A DNA stretch of 64,000 nt. It comes from Candidatus Tiddalikarchaeum anstoanum (GTDB taxonomy: Archaea; Nanobdellota; Nanobdellia; Tiddalikarchaeales; Tiddalikarchaeaceae). Below are positions 58,138-64,000 of the stretch, one piece after another. The notes below the pieces were generated by a model, which had not been told where the DNA came from, ran no database searches, and was given only the letters and a program-made list of their open reading frames with translations. The translations under genes were made by a program, and so were the position numbers. Positions within the stretch are counted from its first letter, which is position 1, and each line of letters starts with the position of its first letter. Location of the stretch: assembly GCA_902385255.1 (NCBI GenBank), contig CABMEV010000005.1, positions 1 to 64,000 on the forward strand, in the 5' to 3' direction.

Positions 58138-58517
58138 AACTCGCTTCTTTGCTTCTTAGTAGTATTATCATTTGTCGCTGCTGGTTTCTCCTCTTCTGTT
58201 TCTTTTGGGAAAATAAACATTGGCTCGTTTTTAACTGCCTGCGTTTTCTCCTCAACAATTGCCTCATAAGGTTCTGACAATAAATTGCTGTACTTCACAT
58301 CATGCTCTTTTATGAACATGTCAAGGTTATCCCGAAGTGCTCTTGCCTCGTCCACGCTTAGTTTGAAAGCATTCTTTACAGTGCTTTGTTCTCCAATCTT
58401 AAGTATTAAATTTCCCTCTTTTGGAAAGCCGCCCTCTTTCTCGGGGTCTTTGGACTCTAATTCAAGGAATGTCCTATTGTCCTTCCAAAAATGCGTCTTC
58501 TGAAATATTTTCATCAT
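58128..58517 (-). CDS. Hypothetical hydrophilic protein
   Basis: 129-aa ORF, FWKDNRTFLELESKDPEKEGGFPKEGNLILKIG. Confidence 0.65.
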   Translation of the reverse strand: MMKIFQKTHFWKDNRTFLELESKDPEKEGGFPKEGNLILKIGEQSTVKNAFKLSVDEARALRDNLDMFIKEHDVKYSNLLSEPYEAIVEEKTQAVKNEPMFIFPKETEEEKPAATNDNTTKKQRSEFYF

Positions 58518-59079
58518 TAATTAATATGCATTCAGGTATTTTATTTTTTTCTAAATCAAAATTTAAACCTTTTTTTGTGAATGTCAGATTAAACTCCTTA
58601 TTTTCGCCGCAGTAACTCAAGTTAACGCTTAAACCAGAATCGTACAAGCTCAGCAAAACTTTTGAAAAATAACCCATTTCCTTGAATGAGAAGTCGAGGC
58701 GAACTAAGTCTTTCATGACCCTAGTGCCAAGCGGCGTGTGCCTGAGCCCGAAATTGAAGACTGAATCCAGCTTGAAGGGGCTGATTTCAAAAAAAGGCGT
58801 GCCTGTTCTTAAAACATCATCATAGAACGATAGGTTATACTGCTTTATTGCACCATTTTTCAGGCTTACAGTGAGTCCTTTTGAGTAAAAGCCTATTAAT
58901 ATATTATTATATAATTCGATGTTCCCGCACATGGCGTTTGTTAAATTAATGACTAAACAGTTTAACGGCGTATTCAAGTTGTCATCTCCTATTGCGCTCC
59001 CTTTCGGGAACCTGAACTTATTATCATCATATTTCCGCTTATCATTTGCAAAATAGCCGTAAACTCCCTTAAGTATCAT
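58474..59079 (-). CDS. Hypothetical protein
   Basis: 201-aa ORF; 3' end overlaps the next gene by 44 nt. Confidence 0.65.
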   Translation of the reverse strand: MILKGVYGYFANDKRKYDDNKFRFPKGSAIGDDNLNTPLNCLVINLTNAMCGNIELYNNILIGFYSKGLTVSLKNGAIKQYNLSFYDDVLRTGTPFFEISPFKLDSVFNFGLRHTPLGTRVMKDLVRLDFSFKEMGYFSKVLLSLYDSGLSVNLSYCGENKEFNLTFTKKGLNFDLEKNKIPECILINDENISEDAFLEGQ

Positions 59080-59122
59080 AAGAAAATATATACTAAAAAT
59101 TAATATTATAAAGTTTTTGGCT

Positions 59123-61741
59123 CTAATTCCAGAACCTTCTTGTTCTCACAAAAGTCTTCTCAGCCTCTATGATATCTTTCAACAATTCCTTCTCAGTAGT
59201 CATCCGAGATAATATCCTGGCTCCAACTTTTGGCCCTACGCCGTAACCAGCCAGTACAAAACAGGATTTCTTCCCGTAAGTCAAGAATAAGTTTGAAGTC
59301 TCCTCCAATGTCTTCTTATCATCCTTCTTTGACACATGAACGAATCCTATTGTTTTCGCACCGCAGCGCGGGCACTTCTCATAGGGAAAACCATTAACTG
59401 AAAAGATGCCTAACCTATTATTGCAGTTAGTGCATTGGAAATAGAACTCCTTGTTTAACAACCTCTCCTTGACTAGATCATAAATCTCCTCATAAGACTC
59501 ATCGCTCCTTAATATGCCGCCGAATCCTGCAACCTGCAGTCCTTCATAACCAAGCACTGAAATCTTTCTCGAATCCGAGAATACTAATCTACCTTTTAAC
59601 TCATTGATTACTTTCTTGGCGCCTTCAACATCCATCTTCTCCCTCATAACCTCGTTTAAAGTCTCCTCAAAAATAGGGGTGTTAATGTAAGCTTCAACTA
59701 TTTTACTAATCCTCGACCCTATATATTCAGCGTCGCGGTTAATCACCCCAAAACGCTGGCCCACATTAAAAAACCTAGTCTGGAACATTGTGGAATTCTT
59801 AACGCTTATCCGCACAATATCAGATGCCATCTCGCTGTTCAACCTGGACAGCATAGTCTTAAAATCATTCAGTCCATTGGCATGAGGCAGTGTTAGTATA
59901 ACCCTGTAAGGGTCAACCCTAAGCCCTACGCTCGTATTCTCAGACACAGACAGAAGGCTTGAAAAGATTATGCCTAATGTGTTGTTTATCTTGGAGCCGT
60001 TCAATGAGTGAAGTATTATATTATTTTCAAAGCCTTCGACAAAGTACTTCTTATCATCCGAGACTATGTCTGCCTCATCATAAAAAGAGTGCCTTAACCT
60101 CCCTGCCTCTTTTGCAACCTCCACGCTTACAGGGATTAGTTCACCAACCCATGAAGGGATAGCTGCTGAGAAGCTCCTGCTTCTTCCAACATTAACGACA
60201 TCTTCTTTCACTTCAAGAACTGTCCAAGGCTCGCCGCGCATTATTATATTCGCATTCGTATCGCAGTACTGCATGACAAAAGCATCGTCTAAAGTTCCTA
60301 TCTTAGTGTTGGTTTCAACATTCACAACATCGAAAGTTTTAATGTTAGGTATTGTTGAAACATTCTTGAAATAGTAAAAAAAAGCCCTCTTGCTCAAAAA
60401 CACATGCGAGTCCTCAACTGTCAAATAATTTAATCTCTGCATAAATTCAAGGAATCTTTCAAACTCGGATAACTGCATCTTAAAGCAGTAAGACTTGTTT
60501 ATTATACTGCACATTTCATCTATGGTGAAATACTTGTTATCTTTCAATAAGCCAATAACTTGGTGGGCTAATACATCCAAACTGTTTATCGGGATTATAG
60601 GCTTTTCCAGGTAGCCTTTTACCATTAAATCCTTTATCGCACAAGACTCCAAGTAGTCATCATCACCCATCGTGTAAATCCTGCACCTGCTCTCCTTGTA
60701 ATAAACGTGTCCGCTTCTCCCCATCCTCTGTACTAGTTTGCTAACCTGTCTCGGGCTCAAAAACTGGATTATTAAGTCAATGCTTCCAACATCTATTCCT
60801 AATTCCATCGAGCTCGTTGCAATTAATGCTTTAATCGAGCCGTTTTTCAATGCATCCTCAACGCTTACTCTCTGCTTTTTGGACAATGAGGAATGGTGTA
60901 CTTCCAATGCTAAATCCGGAAAGGCATTCTTAAAATGGTGTGATAAAACTTCAGACTGCTGCCTCGTGTTTACAAAAATTATAACCCTCTCGCTGGACTC
61001 TATGTCTTTTTTCATGCATCTCATTATAGCGGATAATTTTTGAGAAATCCTGAATTTTTTAGCAAGTATCAAATCCTCGGGGATGACGTCGGGGTTTAAC
61101 ACTTCAACTTTTGATTCCTTAATCTCTGACACTTCAACTATTTGAAAATTCCTGTAGCCGCATAAGAATTTTCCAACCTCGTTCAAGTCTGCTATTGTGG
61201 CGCTGATTCCTATTCTTGAAAATTTTGCAAAATTCTCCAATCGTTCCAGCCCCAGAGTTAACTGGCTCCCCCTCTTTGAGGACACCAGTTCGTGAATCTC
61301 ATCAATTATGACATACTTAACCATTGATAAGTTTCGCTTCATCCTCTCGCTGATAAGAAGCGACTGCAGCGACTCAGGAGTGGTTATTAAAATATTAGGA
61401 GGGGATTTTGACTGCTTTGACCTTTCATAGCTTGAAATATCACCATGGCGTTCAGCGATTGTCAAGCCTAAGCGTTTCGCGAAGTCAAAGACGTTCTTTA
61501 ATATATCCCTGTTTAAACTTTTAGTCGGGGCAATATAGATTACGCTTAAGCCGCTAAAGCCTAACTCTAATATTTTTTCAAAAATAGGTATTATCACTGC
61601 GAGGGTCTTTCCGTAACCTGTAGGCGCCGTTATTAATACGTTTTCACCGCTCTGGATTATAGGTATGGCTTTCTTCTGCACACTGGTCAATTCGAATATG
61701 TTATGCTCTTTCAGCCAATTATCCACTATCTTGCTTACCAT
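59123..61741 (-). CDS. Lhr-like superfamily 2 DNA/RNA helicase
   Basis: 872 aa; TAPTGYGKT, DEIHEL, SATIAD, SSMELGIDVGSIDLIIQ, QRMGRSGH; C-terminal CTNCNNRL...CPRCGAK zinc ribbon. Confidence 0.93.
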   Translation of the reverse strand: MVSKIVDNWLKEHNIFELTSVQKKAIPIIQSGENVLITAPTGYGKTLAVIIPIFEKILELGFSGLSVIYIAPTKSLNRDILKNVFDFAKRLGLTIAERHGDISSYERSKQSKSPPNILITTPESLQSLLISERMKRNLSMVKYVIIDEIHELVSSKRGSQLTLGLERLENFAKFSRIGISATIADLNEVGKFLCGYRNFQIVEVSEIKESKVEVLNPDVIPEDLILAKKFRISQKLSAIMRCMKKDIESSERVIIFVNTRQQSEVLSHHFKNAFPDLALEVHHSSLSKKQRVSVEDALKNGSIKALIATSSMELGIDVGSIDLIIQFLSPRQVSKLVQRMGRSGHVYYKESRCRIYTMGDDDYLESCAIKDLMVKGYLEKPIIPINSLDVLAHQVIGLLKDNKYFTIDEMCSIINKSYCFKMQLSEFERFLEFMQRLNYLTVEDSHVFLSKRAFFYYFKNVSTIPNIKTFDVVNVETNTKIGTLDDAFVMQYCDTNANIIMRGEPWTVLEVKEDVVNVGRSRSFSAAIPSWVGELIPVSVEVAKEAGRLRHSFYDEADIVSDDKKYFVEGFENNIILHSLNGSKINNTLGIIFSSLLSVSENTSVGLRVDPYRVILTLPHANGLNDFKTMLSRLNSEMASDIVRISVKNSTMFQTRFFNVGQRFGVINRDAEYIGSRISKIVEAYINTPIFEETLNEVMREKMDVEGAKKVINELKGRLVFSDSRKISVLGYEGLQVAGFGGILRSDESYEEIYDLVKERLLNKEFYFQCTNCNNRLGIFSVNGFPYEKCPRCGAKTIGFVHVSKKDDKKTLEETSNLFLTYGKKSCFVLAGYGVGPKVGARILSRMTTEKELLKDIIEAEKTFVRTRRFWN

Positions 61742-61790
61742 AATCTATTGAATAAAAACGTTTATTATTAAACGTTATCTATAAAATTTT

Positions 61791-62099
61791 ATGATTATGC
61801 CTTTATGTATACTCATAATAGCAACACTTGGCATACACTCCGCACTGGCTATAATGCTGATATTATCATATAAAATGTGGGTTTTCTTCTTCGCAACCAG
61901 GTACTTAAGATTCAGGAGCGTTTTAGACTTGGCTATAATCTCGCAGATATTATACGTGTTCAGGGGTGTGTTTTACTCATTTAACCTGGATGTTATCGTT
62001 ATAATTTTAGACATCGCGATATGCGTGATAGTAAACTATTTCGTGTTCCTGCTCTACTTCACTGTAAGAAGCGGGCTTTTACAAATAGGTGAAAAATAA
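61791..62099 (+). CDS. Small polytopic membrane protein
   Basis: 102 aa, about 3 hydrophobic helices; abuts the next gene. Confidence 0.65.
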   Translation: MIMPLCILIIATLGIHSALAIMLILSYKMWVFFFATRYLRFRSVLDLAIISQILYVFRGVFYSFNLDVIVIILDIAICVIVNYFVFLLYFTVRSGLLQIGEK

Positions 62100-62396
62100 A
62101 TGATGGATATAACAACTATAATCGTGTACGTTATTCTTCTCATAATGCCAATAAGTTATTTATTATTCTTCAGGAAAAAACTTCACTTTTTCACAGGTGT
62201 TTCCCCAAATAAATTCCTGCTCGTGTACATCTTCCTATCGTTTATGGTTACTATGAACTTGTTCGTAATACTTATTGATAACTGCGGACTGACACAGTAT
62301 TACAGCCTTGCCGAGATGGTACAGGCAGCGGCATCCTTGCTTGCTGTAATATCTGGTTTGATATTCTTCAGGAAGATAATTTTCAAAAAAGAATAA
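62100..62396 (+). CDS. Small polytopic membrane protein
   Basis: 98 aa, about 3 hydrophobic helices. Confidence 0.65.
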   Translation: MMDITTIIVYVILLIMPISYLLFFRKKLHFFTGVSPNKFLLVYIFLSFMVTMNLFVILIDNCGLTQYYSLAEMVQAAASLLAVISGLIFFRKIIFKKE

Positions 62397-62431
62397 GTTT
62401 TATTAAAATAAGAATACTTAGTTCCTTCTTA

Positions 62432-63667
62432 ATGGAAGACGTGTTTAAGAAAGTGCTTAGCCGGGTTAACCCTACTGCTGAAGAAATAAGGATAGTGTCA
62501 AATATTGAAAAGGAGATAATTTCAAAACTTGAAAAAGAATCTTACTCGAATAATCTTGATGCTGAAATAGTGCTGGGCGGCAGCGCCTCAAGAGGCACGT
62601 TCATGTCAGGGAACCATGATTTGGACTTCTTCTTCAGGTTTAAAAACGAAGATGACATTAAAAATTATTACAGGAATATAGTCGAGAAGTGTTTTGAAAA
62701 CTTGGTTTTAATGCATGGGACTAGGGATTATTTCAAGTTCAAATACAAAGGGTATGAAATTGAAGTGATACCCTCGGTCAAGTATGATTCCCCAAGTAAA
62801 GCAAAGAACACGGCTGATATCAGCTTTTTCCACATTAATTACCTAAGGAAAAAATTCGAGAAAAATCCTGAGATGCGAAAAGAAGTCTTATTATTAAAAC
62901 AGTTTTTGAAAGCCAACGAATTGTACGGCGCTGAGAGCGCAAAGAACGGCTTCTCAGGCTACGCGTCGGAATTATTGATTGTTTATTTCAAAACGTTCAA
63001 AAACTTGATGGACTTCTTTGAGAATAATAAGCCCAAGATAATATTAGACATTGAAAAATATTACAAGGATGATAAGGATGTTTTGAAACACCTTGGCGAG
63101 ACAAAATCAAATAATCCATTGATAATAGTCGACCCGTTGCTCCCGAAAAGGAATGCAGCAGCAAGCGTGTCATATGATATATTCAGCAACTTCGTATTCA
63201 GGATAAGGCAGTTTCTTCGCCAGCCGCTGATTAAATTATTCAACACTAGAGGGCTTAGTATCAGCTTAGTACTGGAGAGGAGCAACAGGAGAGGGACCAA
63301 AGTTTACGATTTCAAATTGAAGCCTGACAGGAATGAGTATGACATATTCAAGGCCAAGCTTCTTAGCAAGATGAAGCAGTTAAAGAAAGAGCTGGAAACT
63401 GAAGGATGGCTGGTTTACTCTTTCGGCATATGCGACGAGAAAATAGCTTATTTCGAACTGGAGACGATTAAGAACTCCAAGGCTAAAAAGCACTTCGGAC
63501 CTTTCGTATGGGCTGACGCTAAAGACTTCGATAAATTCTTCCAGAAATGGCAGGTTAATGCGCTTGGAAAACCTTACGTGGAGAATAATAAACTGATTGT
63601 GGATGTGTTCAGAAAAGAAGATATAGAGCAGAGTATTAAGAATTACCTGAAGGATTACTTATTATGA
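62432..63667 (+). CDS. cca: CCA-adding enzyme (archaeal class I tRNA nucleotidyltransferase)
   Basis: 411 aa; LGGSASRGTFMSGNHDLDFFFRF; GYEIEVIPSV. Confidence 0.9.
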   Translation: MEDVFKKVLSRVNPTAEEIRIVSNIEKEIISKLEKESYSNNLDAEIVLGGSASRGTFMSGNHDLDFFFRFKNEDDIKNYYRNIVEKCFENLVLMHGTRDYFKFKYKGYEIEVIPSVKYDSPSKAKNTADISFFHINYLRKKFEKNPEMRKEVLLLKQFLKANELYGAESAKNGFSGYASELLIVYFKTFKNLMDFFENNKPKIILDIEKYYKDDKDVLKHLGETKSNNPLIIVDPLLPKRNAAASVSYDIFSNFVFRIRQFLRQPLIKLFNTRGLSISLVLERSNRRGTKVYDFKLKPDRNEYDIFKAKLLSKMKQLKKELETEGWLVYSFGICDEKIAYFELETIKNSKAKKHFGPFVWADAKDFDKFFQKWQVNALGKPYVENNKLIVDVFRKEDIEQSIKNYLKDYLL

Positions 63668-64000
63668 TTAAGAGAGAGTTTGAGAAATCGTACACTGAAC
63701 GCTTCGGGCCGAATTTTGTCAGGGAGTTAACCGAGAAAATATGCACTCACTATAATGATTATATTAGGGTAAATACTTTAAAGATAAGCGTTGCCGATTT
63801 GAAAAAGAGGCTTGAAAACAGGGGTTTTCGCTTTAAAATGTTCAATAATATACCTTACGCATTAAGGGTTATGGAGGAGCCTTTTAGCATATCATCAACT
63901 CCTGAGTACTTGCTTGGATATTTCTACGTGCAGGACGGGGCTAGTATGATGCCTGTAATTGCATTAGACCCCAAAAAAGAAGATTTAATATTAGACTCGT
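63664..64000 (+). CDS. Partial NOL1/NOP2/Sun-family RNA m5C methyltransferase (C-terminus off window)
   Basis: Own translation MIKREFEKSYTERFGPNFVRELTEKI...YIRVNTLKIS...YLLGYFYVQDGASMMPVIALDPKKEDLILDS; ATGA overlap with cca stop. Confidence 0.82.
   Translation, partial: MIKREFEKSYTERFGPNFVRELTEKICTHYNDYIRVNTLKISVADLKKRLENRGFRFKMFNNIPYALRVMEEPFSISSTPEYLLGYFYVQDGASMMPVIALDPKKEDLILDS

Noticed and set aside
1-64000. CRISPR arrays, rRNA genes, transposases or integrases
   Set aside because: No regularly spaced direct repeats, rRNA-like conserved sequence, or transposase/integrase motifs were seen by eye.

Overview
AT-rich archaeal window. I infer a DPANN-like or other small-genome archaeon from the gene content; this is not proven. 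(1) Positions 1-14813, minus strand: a tightly packed operon for a type IV filament / archaellum-like secretion apparatus. It has a T2SE/TadA/FlaI-type ATPase, a double-module TadC/FlaJ-type membrane platform, and at least 13 pilin-like proteins. The pilin-like proteins range from 48-aa micro-pilins, three of which the ORF track omits, to a 710-aa Cys-rich ectodomain protein. (2) 14908-27513: two coiled-coil genes, three paralogous polytopic membrane proteins, two giant Lys/Asn-rich proteins of 1516 and 1035 aa, and two paralogous membrane proteins. I recognise no named system here. (3) 28455-32615: a MacB-like ABC exporter with two permeases that share a near-identical 78-nt tract. (4) 33796-40259: tRNA-Cys(GCA), SepCysS, and a ThiI enzyme apparently split into a THUMP protein with a degenerate PP-loop and a stand-alone intact PP-loop protein. 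(5) 40251-63667 and on: PolX, PolB, Rqc2/NFACT, Lhr-like helicase, CCA-adding enzyme, a partial NSUN-type methyltransferase, a subtilase broken by a one-base frameshift at its catalytic Asp, a 55-aa histone-fold protein apparently lacking helix alpha-3, and an ABC-2 transporter. Candidate ncRNAs: a tandem C/D-box-like pair (28229-28443) and a structured RNA with terminal stem and T-tract (53795-53905). All family calls come from reading motifs by eye; no database search was run.
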